64,000 nucleotides of DNA from Arthrinium phaeospermum. Lineage: Eukaryota > Ascomycota > Sordariomycetes > Amphisphaeriales > Apiosporaceae. The position numbers and the translations under genes were made by a program. A model generated the notes under the pieces. The model ran no database searches. It saw only the letters and a program-made list of their open reading frames with translations, and had not been told where the DNA came from. This document shows positions 34,310 to 45,469 of the stretch, piece after piece. The stretch is from assembly GCA_006503535.1 (NCBI GenBank), contig QYRS01000004.1, positions 1,798,001 to 1,862,000 on the forward strand, written 5' to 3'. Numbering within the stretch: position 1 is the stretch's first letter; the number at the start of each line of letters is the position of its first letter.

Positions 34310-35071
34310 GGAGACAACTGGAGAGCAACATTTCCGGCAGCCTCTATTTCTCGGGACTTGTTCCATTTTCCATTGGTCTCCGTGCGATTAGGAGAAAGTT
34401 GTTGCAGGCTGCATTGCGAGAGGCGTTTCCACGAAAGATAGGCTGCTGATTTGATTTGACTTAGCTATTGAGGAAGGGCCAGGGAATGTATCATTGTTCG
34501 AAATTAGCTATGGCGGCTTTGCCTCTTCCGGAGTCGAACGTAACTTATATCTACGAGATATGGGTTTACGAGCTCTTGCATTAGCTGGGAATCAACAACA
34601 AATACATAATGATTATGACACTCTGCCCCGTTGGCTTTTTACAGATCGTGATCTGAGCCTTTGAGCAGCTAAGAGGTATCGACCATTGCACGTCGCACGC
34701 AACTCCTGTGTAAGCTACCCATGTAGCATTCATGTTGCATGCTCTCGTCACGTACGCTGCATTTGTAACTGTAATCACTCATAACAGGGGCGCCTGGGTG
34801 GTTTATCATTCTCGATTGGTATCTCATCAAAATCAACGCGATTCCGCATCGTTTTCCATATTCAGACTTATTTTTACACAGGTTTGAGCTCCCTTTCTCC
34901 GACCGCCAGCCGGCTGAAGTGCAGTAACCAAACCACACACACACAAATCTGCGCGCCGTGACGCCGAACGTCGCCCTCTTTCCTCAGGGGTTCAAAACAA
35001 CCATCCTGCATCCAAGACCCTCATAAAAAGTGTTGATTTCCCAGGACTCGACTCGGAATGGCCACATACCC
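34310..35071. other. Convergent intergenic region
   Basis: It lies between the 3' ends of rad50 and the PP4 subunit gene. It should hold both 3' UTRs and terminators. Short open frames show no domains. Confidence 0.5.
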
Positions 35072-36616
35072 CTAAGCGCTGGCCTTCGTGGCGTCGTCCT
35101 CCTCATCAACCTTGATTTGGTCATCATCCTCTTTGGGCGAAGCGGTGCTCTTCTCGGGGTCCTCCTTGAGCTTCTTGCCCGTGCCCTCGAGCTCGTCTTC
35201 GGCCTCCCGCTTGGGCGTCAACGACCGCGCCTTCTCGGCGGCCGCAGTCTCGACCCCCTCCATCTCGTCGTCGTCCTTTTCCGCCTTGTTGTCTGCGTCT
35301 TCCGCATCGGGGGTGACGGTGGCCGTGGAGGCGGTGTCGGGCGACGTGCGCGTCTCGGTGGCCTTGCGGCCTACCGCGGCCTCGACGTCAATTCCGTGCA
35401 TATCCAGGCCAGCGGCGCCACCGCCATAGTTCGTCGAGGAACTGCTTTCGCGCTGCGGGCCCATATCTTCGGCGCCAATCTCCTCGGGGCCTCGGGCGTG
35501 GGGCCTTTCGTCCTCGGAGCGGTCAGATACGGGCGGCTCGGCGCCGTCGTCCTCGGAACCCTCGTTGTTCTCCGCGGTCACCGAGGAATCATCTGCCATG
35601 GTCGCCGTGGTGGTCGGGGAGGCGCCTTCACCGGCCTGGTCCTGCTGCTGGCCCGGGTCCTGGTCCTGGTCTTGCTGCTCCAGTTGTTGCTGCTGTTGCT
35701 GCTGTTGAGTACTCTGCTGTTGTTGGAATTGTCCGGGGTGGATATGGTGGGTTGGTACGAGTTGACTCACGGGCACTACGCCTGCGCGTTGTTCTTGGCG
35801 GAGGAGTTCCCCTTGGGTGACGCCGACGCCAACGCGCGCGCCCATCGAGGACACGCCGTTGACGGTGACGGTGACGGTCTCGATGCTGCCCATGCCGTTC
35901 GGTCCGTCGATGGTCTCGGTGCTCTCCGTCCGGAGCTCTCCCTCGGAATCGTTTGCGCGGTCTCCTGCGGCACTCGATGAATCAGTTTGCGACGACGTCG
36001 GCGACAAGCCCCCCTGGCCCTGCGAGCCGTGCTGCAGCCAGGGGATCGGCGTCAGTAGGGCCCCGCCAAGGGCCTCATCGCTGCCGGGCGCGGCCCAAGG
36101 GGAGGGCAAGATGGCGTCCGTGGCCCCGTTGGGCAGGAGCGATATACTCGAGGCATCGGGGATTGCCGGGGGAAGTGGATATACGTTCAGGCCCGAGGTG
36201 ACGTGCACGACGCGGTCCAGCGCGTGAAGATATGTCGGCAGCGACTTGTAGTGGTGTTTCGGCGTTAGTACCAGCTCAGCGAGCCGTTGGATGGAATGCG
36301 GCGGGTAGGTCGGGAAGGTGGACGTCAGGGTCGTCGTGATCTCGTTCAACATCGCGGTGACCTGGGGCGGGAAGGTGCCGGGTGGTAGCGGCTCCGCGAC
36401 GGCGGCGGCGGCGGCGGCAGCTTGTTGCGCTGGCGCGGTCGCCCGTGGTGCCGCGGGAGTGTTTTCCTTGTTCGTTTCTTGCGAAGACGTGGTACTGGGC
36501 GGCTCGGTGGGCGAGGATGGCAGCGGTGCCAGGAAGTTCTCGGTGTCTTCCGTGTCCGAGGTGGCGGGGTGATGCGCCATGGAAGTCATATTCGTCGCGG
36601 CCGGCGCCGACGGCAT
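35072..36616 (-). CDS. psy4: Protein phosphatase 4 regulatory subunit 2-like protein
   Basis: Single frame of 514 aa from the ATG at 36616; an alternative Met at 13 would lose nothing obvious. PPP4R2/Psy4 proteins bind the PP4 catalytic subunit with PP4R3 and direct it to nuclear targets, including phosphorylated H2A and checkpoint proteins after DNA damage. The family core is at about residues 80-145: FPPQVTAMLNEI, then HSIQRLAELVLTPKHHYKSL, PTYLHALDRVVHVTSG. The rest is disordered: acidic Ser/Thr-rich stretches, a poly-Gln tract (about 300-325), and a charged C-terminus with basic KREAEDELEGTGKKLKED, a possible nuclear signal. It is longer than yeast Psy4 because of the low-complexity regions. 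It is convergent with rad50. The domain is recognisable; only this core supports the call. Confidence 0.82.
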   Translation of the reverse strand: MPSAPAATNMTSMAHHPATSDTEDTENFLAPLPSSPTEPPSTTSSQETNKENTPAAPRATAPAQQAAAAAAAVAEPLPPGTFPPQVTAMLNEITTTLTSTFPTYPPHSIQRLAELVLTPKHHYKSLPTYLHALDRVVHVTSGLNVYPLPPAIPDASSISLLPNGATDAILPSPWAAPGSDEALGGALLTPIPWLQHGSQGQGGLSPTSSQTDSSSAAGDRANDSEGELRTESTETIDGPNGMGSIETVTVTVNGVSSMGARVGVGVTQGELLRQEQRAGVVPVSQLVPTHHIHPGQFQQQQSTQQQQQQQQLEQQDQDQDPGQQQDQAGEGASPTTTATMADDSSVTAENNEGSEDDGAEPPVSDRSEDERPHARGPEEIGAEDMGPQRESSSSTNYGGGAAGLDMHGIDVEAAVGRKATETRTSPDTASTATVTPDAEDADNKAEKDDDEMEGVETAAAEKARSLTPKREAEDELEGTGKKLKEDPEKSTASPKEDDDQIKVDEEDDATKASA

Positions 36617-39400
36617 CTGCGGTACTGGGAAGTCATCGTGGGCGATCTAGCAAGCGCGGCCCGAGTCAATGTCAGCGAATTTGGCAAGCGACGAAGCTGT
36701 CTGGGGCTTTCTCCTGTTGATTGCGGACCTTCTCTATTCGTGATACGATGCGCGGCAACAATGCTGGCCACATGGAGCTGGTGGATTTACGTCAGAGCCG
36801 CAATCCTAACGAAGGGCTTGCTTTGTTGGTCATGATTGATTTTCTTACTAGTCCATGGTGCCAGTGGCGGCGACATTGTTCAAAAGGTCATCTTCATCGA
36901 TGTCCATCATGTTGGGCTATGGGGTTTTGCTTTCCACAGCGTCGGGCTTGCTGAAGATTGACGGATATCGCGAAAGGCTACCAAAAATGCATCACAGCCG
37001 AATTGGAATCGCTGACGCTTGACGTAGCCGCAGATCGTGGACGCGCGCCTACGCGTTGGCTGCAATGGTTGGGTTGATGTGGGGAACATCCATCAAAATA
37101 CCTACTAGCCCGCAACCCGCCGACTGCCTTAGGTACTTGTACCTACTGAGTGGAAAGGCTACAGGTCCCCTAAAATTCCGAGCTCCCTCAGTGGCAGGCC
37201 CTACGACCCTACCCTTAAGTACTGCTACTGTACCGCTACTGCCGACCCAGCTAAAAGATACAGGTACCCGTACAATAAAGGCTGATTCATTACTCAGCCA
37301 GAAGGTGTTCTAGACAGAAAAGTTCTAGAAGCTCTGGATAACCTACATGTGCGCCTTGCGCGGCTGCGCATAATCCAGAGAGAAGCAGTCTGATGCCGCG
37401 TTGTTTGATGATCGATTAGTTTCGCCAAGGGCCTGCCGATGGCGTGACGGACGAACGACAGACAGCAATTGACGGGAGGCTGTGTTTGTCCTGCCCAGGA
37501 ATACTGCTGCCATGCTTTGCCGCATAATTGGCATTACCTAGGTTGCCAGGTAATGGCCCGCAGGGACCACGACACACCCCTAGCGCTAGATCAGCCTCCT
37601 TATCACCACCACCTTACGACGTCTCATTTCCAAATTTAGGTCAGTCACTCCAGCTTGTGTGATGCGCGGCGCGATGCGATGCAACGAGTGCATACCTATT
37701 CGAATTTCGTATCAAGAATTTGCTCTCCGCCGGTGCGAATACCATGCTATTATGCTAGTCAAGTATTGGACGAATAGCGGACCATGTGACCTTCGCAGAT
37801 GATACCTATTCTCTTGGTATTGCATTGGTACTACGCACAACGAGTCAACAGAACAGGGCATGTACTTGACTCGTCCTGCTGAGAGGTCTCTGTGGGAATT
37901 GTGTCTGCACCTACTTGACTTGTAGAATGTAGTAATCAGCACCAGTATAGTAAAACGTCGGCACCTGCGCGTATCGGAAGAGGCATCTCTCCTCGTGAAA
38001 TTTTCACTGACCCGGCTTCTTGGGAGTGAAACGGCTTGGTTCGACTACACGGGCAGGGAACATCCCTATTCGGTCTATACCGCCCCTAGAAAGAACTGGC
38101 CCAGGGGCTTTTCCGTGATACAGGCAGGCACTGGGACCGCGCTGCTTACGCCGGCTGATCTTCGATTAAAAAGATGCGCTGCCGTTTATGCCGTGTGCGC
38201 GAAGGCATCAATCGAGAGGCAGATCAGTCCCATAATCAATGGGAGGCAATCAAACCGTATGGAGATCCATATCGATATATACGGCAATCATTGCGATAAC
38301 CATATGATTTCGGTATGGGTTTAATAGTACGCATGTAGGACCAGAGAGTGCAACATGAGATCCAGGTTGTGCTATTATCGGCAATCTTGCTCGTGCCAAC
38401 AGGGAACTTGTACAGACACGGATCTTTTTACCGACAAAGTTTGGGTTATCGGACACGCCAGATGACGGACTTTCTACTCGTGACAATGGCTTGGGCCCGA
38501 ACAGGCAAAGGTGACAACAAGCCATCGATGGATCGGGCTTAGGGGGTGGTTTGCCTTTTTTTCCCCAAGGGTCGTTCGCTCCTGAACAACAAGTCAGGGT
38601 AACCAGGGCAAAAAGCCACCACCTCATGCATCGTACCTCGTGAAGGAGCACGACCTCGAACTCTCTGCCGACGACTGCATCGCATCGCGACTAAAAAGTT
38701 GGAGAGCCTGATACCCTCAGAATAAGCAAAGTCAGGGAAAAGTTGGAAGCCGAAAGTGGAGTCTCTCCAGCTTCAATCTTGGTGTTCTGATGGTAGCTGA
38801 CGACCACTTCTCAAGAATTTCTTGGCCCCTGCAAGTTCCAGGTCTCAATGTGAGGACGGGAGTGCGTACTAAAATGCATCTTGAAACTGCCAGGAGGTGC
38901 GGACGGGGGGGAAGCACAGTGCCTTACTAGCCCGCCCAGGCGACCATGGGCACTCTCTTTTTTGCTCTTCGCACCAAATGGCCAGCCTTCGGGCCGGAAA
39001 GTAGGCCAGTCCAGCTCTGGTCCTTCTCACACGGTCGGTCGGCAGGCAGGAGCCAATAATTATTTCCCACCCCCTGTCAAGCCCGTAAGCGGAAGGACTG
39101 GGCTGCCCACGAGCCCACGTTCCCTTGGTTCCGTGGGCAGTCCCTGGGGAAAATTAGTGGATACGCCGGGCCCAGTTGTTGTCCGCAGCAGCCCAGTAGT
39201 GCCCTGACGGTGCCCAGTTCCAGACCTCCAGCAGTAACATTAATCCAGCACAGCCCTTTTCCCATGCCTTCATCAGTCGTGACATTCAAGGTGTTCTCTC
39301 TCACAGCCTCTTCTGAATGGCTTGTTGTTTTAGTGAAATTCCCCAGCTCTCTCTATCTTCTAAAAAACGCTTTTGCATAGCCTCATTCGAAGGGCTGATG
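36617..39400. other. Divergent intergenic region upstream of the PP4 subunit and Golgi-protein genes
   Basis: The left end should hold the promoter of the PP4 subunit gene. The right end merges into the unusually long ATG-free stretch before the Golgi-protein gene. Around 38990-39230 there are repeated short GCCCAGT/ACTGGGC motifs. No coding evidence was found. Confidence 0.45.
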
Positions 39401-40364
39401 TCCGCTCTTTCGTGACTCGTTCCCCAACCTATCCCATCCCTCCCTCTTTCCCCCCCCCAAAATTGCATCATCCGCAATTGGGTATAGACATTGGCACCAC
39501 CCTCGTTGAGAAAGAAAGACGACCCCCTTCCGTCTCTCCGTCCCTCACGCGTCGACGTACATACATACTTGCCTTCTCCAATAAGGAAAAACACGACCAT
39601 CGCTGCATAGGATTTGCCGCTCGCTTAAGGACCACCACCCTCACCTCACACACTCCAAGACCGAGGCCAAGAGACCCAAGAGACCCAAGAGACCCAAGAG
39701 ACCCCATTCCTTTCTATTGATTGTGTGCACATCAACCTCATACACGCACACGCACGCCCGAGAGGAAAAGAAACAGAAACCCCGAAGCAGGACTTCCAAC
39801 TTTCCACTTGGTGTCTTGTCTGGCTAGTTGGCGAACCCCCCTGGCAGCAACACCCTCGTTACGGATCAAACTCCTCAGCTTGTTTCAGCCGACCCAACCA
39901 TCAGCTACCATCTACCTAATTAATTCGCATCGCAGCACCGGGTCAGCGACAAGAACCATCTTGTCGACTTACTCGTCTCGTCGTTGCTTTCATCGTCCTT
40001 TCCTTCCTGTCTGACCTAAAATATCTGCTACCGAAAAACAATATCTCCGTCAAAGGAAGCCTGGTCAACGCGCCACGCAGCAGCATACCATCCGTCACAT
40101 TCTTCTTCTGCATTCTACCTAGCCTCTCATATAGCGGCACGCCAGTCGCTTGGGTTCCCTTAATTTATCTAACGTGAGACACAAAACAACCAACGAGACT
40201 TCCAGCGCACCTTTGGCGACAACGTCCCCCGACGTCCAATCATCCGCCCCGGAGCCTGCATTTCTTTATTTATCGGATTGGACTCCTCAACTTACGTGAG
40301 GAGTCAATTCCCACAACTGCCCGCCCTGGCTACCGAACGAAATCCGCGCCTATCTCTCCTCGAG
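39401..40364 (+). promoter_or_regulatory. 964-bp ATG-free leader/promoter of the UPF0658 gene
   Basis: I find no ATG on the plus strand between the ATG at 39398 and the predicted start at 40365, while CAT occurs more than twenty times. The sequence is pyrimidine- and CA-rich, as in Sordariomycete 5' leaders. This points to a very long untranslated leader kept free of start codons, possibly with a leader intron. The transcription start itself is not visible. Confidence 0.6.
39669..39704 (+). repeat. Tandem repeat, 9-bp unit AAGAGACCC x4
   Basis: Four perfect direct copies of AAGAGACCC in the ATG-free leader of the UPF0658 gene. The copy number may vary between strains; nothing else in the region resembles it. 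Confidence 0.9.
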
Positions 40365-41708
40365 ATGGATCCGGGCTTTTCTGAACAACAATCCACGTAC
40401 GCGCAATATCCGCAGTACTCTGCTCCTTCCCAGTTTCCCCAGTATCCCGCGCAGCAACAACCAGGACAAGCGCAGCCCGCCCAACAACAGTACAACGACG
40501 CCTTCCCCAGGATGGCTGCGTCGGCCAAGCGCAGTCGTGGCGGCAGCCTGGTCAAGGGTACCGGCGAAATATTTCAGAAGAAATGGCCGCGATATTTCTT
40601 GCTCGTCGCCTTTTTGCAGGCCATTCTCTGCATTGTGTTTGAAGCGTAGGTTCTTTCTAGATAACATCGCAGCATTCTCCTGATGGCTAACGTGATTGCA
40701 GTTATACATTCGCCAAGTTCCAAGTCAGTCTCAAAGACATGACGCAGCCTCAATTCAAAGCGGATGAGCAGGTTCAATCACAACTCAAGACGATTCCTAC
40801 ATTCTTGGCCCTCTTCATTTTCGGCTTCCTCTACGTGCTGCTGCTCTGCTGGGACGCGCTACGCATGAAGAATACCATTCAAGTTATTGGCTTGTGCATC
40901 GCAAACGTGGCCCTGCTAGTATACACAGCTATTCAGATTGACCAAATCAAAGAGGCAGTCGACATCCTCAAAGACCAGAACGCCATGGAGGAAGCAGACT
41001 TTTGGAGCAGCGTCAAACCTCTGCTGGTTGCCGTTCCTGCTATTCTGGCCGTAACCAGCATCTGTCTCGGGTTCATTGCCTGGAAGCTGTACCAAGAATT
41101 TGCTTGGGATATCCTGAAGCACATAGGAGCTGACTATCGGATGAAGAAGCGGTTCTTGTACTATCAGGTAGGGCGCACACACTGGATTGCGGGCGAACTG
41201 CGTTGCTAACTTGCTACAGGTCTACATCGCACTCTTGAAGTTCGATTTCTTCTTTTTCCTTGGATTCACGATTCAGTTCCTTGTCATTGTCGGAGGCAAG
41301 ACGGATGCCGAATTCGGTCTGACCTCGGCAGCGGTACCTGTTACGATCGCAATCTTGCTTGCCGCAGCAGTGTTCGTTCGCAAAGAATGGAAATGGGGCA
41401 TGATCTCCGTCATCATCCTGTATCTTGGAGGACTGGCCTACTTCATCTTCAAGTTGTCCCGAATCTACGACGAGACGCACAGGGACTTCTACAAGTCGGT
41501 GAAGAAGTCGCTGACTACGTTTGCCGTCCTGACCATCATCCTCATCGTTCTGACCATCATCAACGCCATGATCTGCATGTTCAACTTCGGGGCCGGCCTG
41601 AAGCAGCACCTCGAGACCAAACCGCAGCGTGAGATGGACAAGGACCAGGCTAGTTACTCGATGAACGATGTCAAGCCGCAATTACCGAGCAGGATGACCA
41701 TCGATTAG
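40365..41708 (+). CDS. UPF0658 Golgi apparatus membrane protein
   Basis: Three exons, 40365-40645, 40702-41167 and 41220-41708, giving 411 aa. Introns are 56 and 52 bp with GTAGGT/GTAGGG donors. The start at 40365 is the first ATG for almost 1 kb. An N-terminal cytosolic part rich in Gln, Pro and Tyr (repeats of QYP) is followed by KKWPRYFLLVAFLQAIL and several more membrane helices: FLALFIFGFLYVLLLCW, IGLCIANVALLVY, LLVAVPAILAVTSICLGF, FFFFLGFTIQFLVIVGG, VTIAILLAAAVFV, MISVIILYLGGLAYFIF and TIILIVLTIINAMICM. Between helices lie EFAWDILKHIGADYRMKKR and a YYQVYIALLKFD stretch. These match the UPF0658 family, named from a fission-yeast Golgi-localised member; biochemical function is unknown. 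The C-terminus is charged and cytosolic. Confidence 0.9.
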
Positions 41709-42733
41709 GCGTGATCGGGTGGGCAGGACATAAAAGAGTGCTTTTACCTGTACAAAATCGCACGATCTTCACGACTCTCCTTTTGCATTTTCTCACAGAT
41801 ATCCGACCATGTTGGTCAAGAAGGCCTCACGGGTTAGCGTGATGAGGGGGAAACAGGAACAAACCCCGGCACCTACCAATTCATGGAGTTCAGCGAGTGA
41901 TCTTTTTGGTTCAAGCCCCTTAATATTGAGGGGGGCGGAGTTATACGGAATATTCTGCAGGCTTTATTCCCCATGTTGTTGCTTTCAAAGCTGGACAAGT
42001 CCAGAAGAGCGTTCATTTAGTGGCGATGATACCAGGCAGGGGCTGGGTGCTAGGAAGTGTTTGGAAGTATCTACGCCGGCGTTTATCTGTCTATGTCTAG
42101 TTGTGTATTAAAATAAAACTGGCTTGGATGGAGCGTATAAGTAGGTGCTAAGAAACCAAATCAAAACTACAGTTCCTGAAGATCATCATTGGTCATACTT
42201 GACACTCTTTGAAGACGTGCAAATGGAGAGCATAGTACTGGTTACCGTCCGTACAGAGTGTTGGTCTTGACCTCAACGAGACAGGCTGAACAGCAAGCAC
42301 TGAACTGATGTTACACGATCGACAGCTCTCGGGTATATTACGAGAGCGAGAGCTTCTAGAATGCTGACTGGTGGTCAGCCCTAGTCCGGGGGTTGCAGCT
42401 GTGGAAGTAATACGTGAAGCAGGATATATGTCGTAATATTACTAAGAGACTATAAGACCAAACTGGTCACGCAATGAGGCAGCCATAGACTGGGGGTGGG
42501 TATCTGCGCTTTCAACATAATAATAATAACAGTAATAAATAATCAAACTTGCCGTTAAACCGGCTTTCTCTTTCCCAAACACCGTTTTGCCATCTATTGG
42601 CTATGCTTTACCCGTGCTACTGGCCCGGCCCATATGTCTAATAACAAAACAAAATAGAGAAAGGAAGACAAGGAGACGAAAAGAAAAGAAACAAAAGGGG
42701 GAAATGCAAGCCGTAGAATATATATAATGCATT
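41709..42733. other. Convergent intergenic region
   Basis: It lies between the 3' ends of the UPF0658 gene and the STB6-like gene and is rich in A+T near 42500-42560. It probably holds both 3' UTRs. No gene is visible. Confidence 0.5.
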
Positions 42734-45469
42734 TCACCTCGGTTCTTGCGTAATATTGGGACCGGTGCCGATCCCCGTCAGGGTCCTCACGGCCCAGTGC
42801 AGCCACCCCTCCGTCTCGAGTTGGGCCTTGAGCTCCTCGGCGCGGCGCTCGACGGCGTCGACCTGGATCTCGAACTGGGCGACGCCGTCTTCGACGTCGG
42901 CGACGCGGGAGACGAGCGCGTTGATCTCGTACTCGAGCTTGGCGATGGTGACCTCGACGTCCTTGACGGCCTCGGTGAGCTCCGCGCGCTCGCCGGCCAG
43001 CATCTCCTGCGAGTTGTCCTGGGCGCGCCGGTACGCGTCCATGAGCTGGTAGTAGAGCGCCTGGAGCTCCTCCTGCTGCGCCGCGTAGCGCTCGTCCAGC
43101 GCCGCGATGGACTCGACCTTGGACTCGACCCAGGGCTGCATGCCGTGCGCGATGCCGTGCACGTTCATGTAAAGGCCGCGCGCCACCTCGGCCAGTGCGG
43201 CCTGGCGGTCCAGACTTGCGTTCCGGTCATCTTCTCCTCCATCTTCCTCGCCGTCCAGGGTGGCGAGCTCAGTCCATGTCAGTACTGCTTCTTCCGCATC
43301 GCCGAAAGAGAGCCGTCGGGGCCATCGATGCTCGTTGGGTAGTGATGCTTGTGACTCCAGTCCCGCAACGCTGTGTCTTCGGTGCAGCTGTAAGACCGAA
43401 CTGTCCAGGCGACTCACGATTCCCAGAGCAGGTCCTTGGAGACTTTTTCTTTTGTCCTTTCCCAGATCGGCAACTGACGACTCGAGTTTGGCGACCTGGT
43501 CACGTCTCTTTGACATCTGTGACTGCCGGGCGATAGCATCTAAAACCAGCTTTCCGTCGCCCTCTTGGATAACACTTGGCGATCCATCGGGGATCATTTC
43601 CAATTGCTCAAATCCTCCAACCGAGACTGGTGCTGACGGCGCGTTCTCGGGATCTCTTCTGAATCCATCTCGATATTCCTCAGGCTTGTTCTTCCAGGTG
43701 AAGGCTCTACCAATACCTGTAGGTGTAGGGCTTACAAGTAGACCCGATGTCGGTGAGAGAAGTGAGTTGTCAGTCCCTGAATACCCGGGCGTCCCGGACG
43801 AGTCGTCCCTAGAGGGGCGGGGGCCATGACCTCTGCCACCTGCGCCAGAGATGGTGTCCTTGATACGTCCAAGACCAGACCGCGCGTCGCTCATCTTTCC
43901 TGCAACGCTCTTGAAAACACCTCTACGGAGCGCATCCTTCTCTCCAGGGCTATCGGCGGCAATGCTAGTGGCCGAACCAGGAACTGTGCCGGCAGAATAG
44001 ACGGCCGGCGAGTCTTCCTTTCGGCGTGCGCCAGGTTCCTCGTCCAAAGGGGCAGAGTGCATCCTCTTGACCGGATCTGCCTGGTCATCTTTGCCAAAAA
44101 GCATGTTAGGCAGGTCTGGCATCGACCGCTCTTGCTGCTCGATTGCTGTCCGTTTCGGTTTCCCGTACCAGAGCCATTTCGCTCGTTCGCCGTGAGCCAG
44201 ACTGATAAACCTTTCCAGATCAAGGGTTTCAATGTCACCTATGCCACCTTTGTCTCTCCCTCCCACCATCCCCAATACAAGCTCTCCCCTCTTACCCCCT
44301 ATCTCTGTGACTGTGGATTTGACGGCTTTCTGCACACCCCATCCTTCTCCAGCGGCGGCCTTCGCAGTGGCGCCATGAAGCTTGTGCAAAGTCTGCCTGT
44401 CCAGTCGTCGGTTTCTTTCCAGCTTTTGGTATTTCTGGAAGTAGCTGATCCCCCGCTTGGTAGCATCAATGTCGAAGACGTCTTTCGAGATGGGCGCCCC
44501 GAAATAGCTGAGCCGATTACGGGCTCCCATCAAAAGACCCAACAATGCAGCCACGGTAGTTGGGCCCAGGATACCATCAGTAGGCTCGATATTGTAGTAT
44601 TCGGTTCCGAATTCCGTCCACCAGTCCCCAATCGCGGTCTCGGTCACGTCACATAAGAGGCCATCGATGTAATCCTGCTCCAGTTTGCCAAACATCATCA
44701 AGGCCACTTGACACAGCTTTACTAATTCAATGACTGCTTCGGCAAATGTGATCTTCTCATTGGTTCTGTATAGTTCCAGAAATTTGGCTTTGGCGGCAGG
44801 GGTCGGCTCTGACAGATTCATGCCCGAACGTCCGGAGCAACCCAAGCGTTTGAGATCCTCATTCACGATGAACTCTTGGCGATGCAGGTTGATGTCTCCA
44901 TCCGGGACTGGTATCACGGTCAGAGCAGATGGGAAGCTACTCAGGTTGGTCAACATCAGCTCCCCCAGGGGAGTTTCCTTTGGCCGCGCATGGAACTGCT
45001 GGATGGCCTTGAAGTAGACTCGCAACTTTGGGGACCAAGTACTCTCATCCTGGGGGACATCAAGTACGCCGACCACAACCGAGTGCTTCTCATCGCCTGT
45101 GTATGTCACAATGACCAACGTAGGAGACGACCGTGAGCAAGCCCACTGTTCCACCATATACAGCTCGTAGCCACGGAGCACACTCTTCCGTTCGATAACA
45201 TTGACAGACTGATCTTCTTCGAGGTATCTAAAAGCGACGGGATCTGCAAGAACGAGTCGACGGCGTTGCGGCCCTGTGGGCGGAGAAGGCTCAACGGCCG
45301 ATATAGGTTGCGACGAGTCGGGAGCTGGGGCGGGGGTGACCGTGCCGTCTAGTTGCTGTTGGCCGGCTCGGGGGTTGTTGTTTCTTTGCGAAGCCTTTCG
45401 CAAGAGGGTGATATCCTCCTCTCTATGAATCCTGGCGTCGGACGTCGGCATAGGGAACCGGAACGCCAT
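42734..45469 (-). CDS. STB6-like (SIN3-binding protein family) protein
   Basis: Single exon, 911 aa, starting at a true ATG. The N-terminal half is a highly conserved fungal domain (about 70-440): RRLVLADPVAFRYLEED, RGYELYMVEQWACSRSSP, WSPKLRVYFKAIQQFHARP, LTVIPVPDGDI, NEDLKRLGCSGRSGMNLSEP, PTDGILGPTTVAALLGLLMG, KDVFDIDATKRGISYFQKYQ. It resembles the N-terminal domain named for yeast Stb2/Stb6, which were found as partners of the SIN3 corepressor. A Ser/Pro-rich disordered middle (about 470-640) and a coiled coil near the C-terminus (about 780-895, many EELQAL/AELTEAV heptads) follow. The family is clear to me; that it acts with SIN3 and the histone deacetylase here is inferred from the name only. 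The whole gene is free of introns. Confidence 0.83.
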   Translation of the reverse strand: MAFRFPMPTSDARIHREEDITLLRKASQRNNNPRAGQQQLDGTVTPAPAPDSSQPISAVEPSPPTGPQRRRLVLADPVAFRYLEEDQSVNVIERKSVLRGYELYMVEQWACSRSSPTLVIVTYTGDEKHSVVVGVLDVPQDESTWSPKLRVYFKAIQQFHARPKETPLGELMLTNLSSFPSALTVIPVPDGDINLHRQEFIVNEDLKRLGCSGRSGMNLSEPTPAAKAKFLELYRTNEKITFAEAVIELVKLCQVALMMFGKLEQDYIDGLLCDVTETAIGDWWTEFGTEYYNIEPTDGILGPTTVAALLGLLMGARNRLSYFGAPISKDVFDIDATKRGISYFQKYQKLERNRRLDRQTLHKLHGATAKAAAGEGWGVQKAVKSTVTEIGGKRGELVLGMVGGRDKGGIGDIETLDLERFISLAHGERAKWLWYGKPKRTAIEQQERSMPDLPNMLFGKDDQADPVKRMHSAPLDEEPGARRKEDSPAVYSAGTVPGSATSIAADSPGEKDALRRGVFKSVAGKMSDARSGLGRIKDTISGAGGRGHGPRPSRDDSSGTPGYSGTDNSLLSPTSGLLVSPTPTGIGRAFTWKNKPEEYRDGFRRDPENAPSAPVSVGGFEQLEMIPDGSPSVIQEGDGKLVLDAIARQSQMSKRRDQVAKLESSVADLGKDKRKSLQGPALGIVSRLDSSVLQLHRRHSVAGLESQASLPNEHRWPRRLSFGDAEEAVLTWTELATLDGEEDGGEDDRNASLDRQAALAEVARGLYMNVHGIAHGMQPWVESKVESIAALDERYAAQQEELQALYYQLMDAYRRAQDNSQEMLAGERAELTEAVKDVEVTIAKLEYEINALVSRVADVEDGVAQFEIQVDAVERRAEELKAQLETEGWLHWAVRTLTGIGTGPNITQEPR

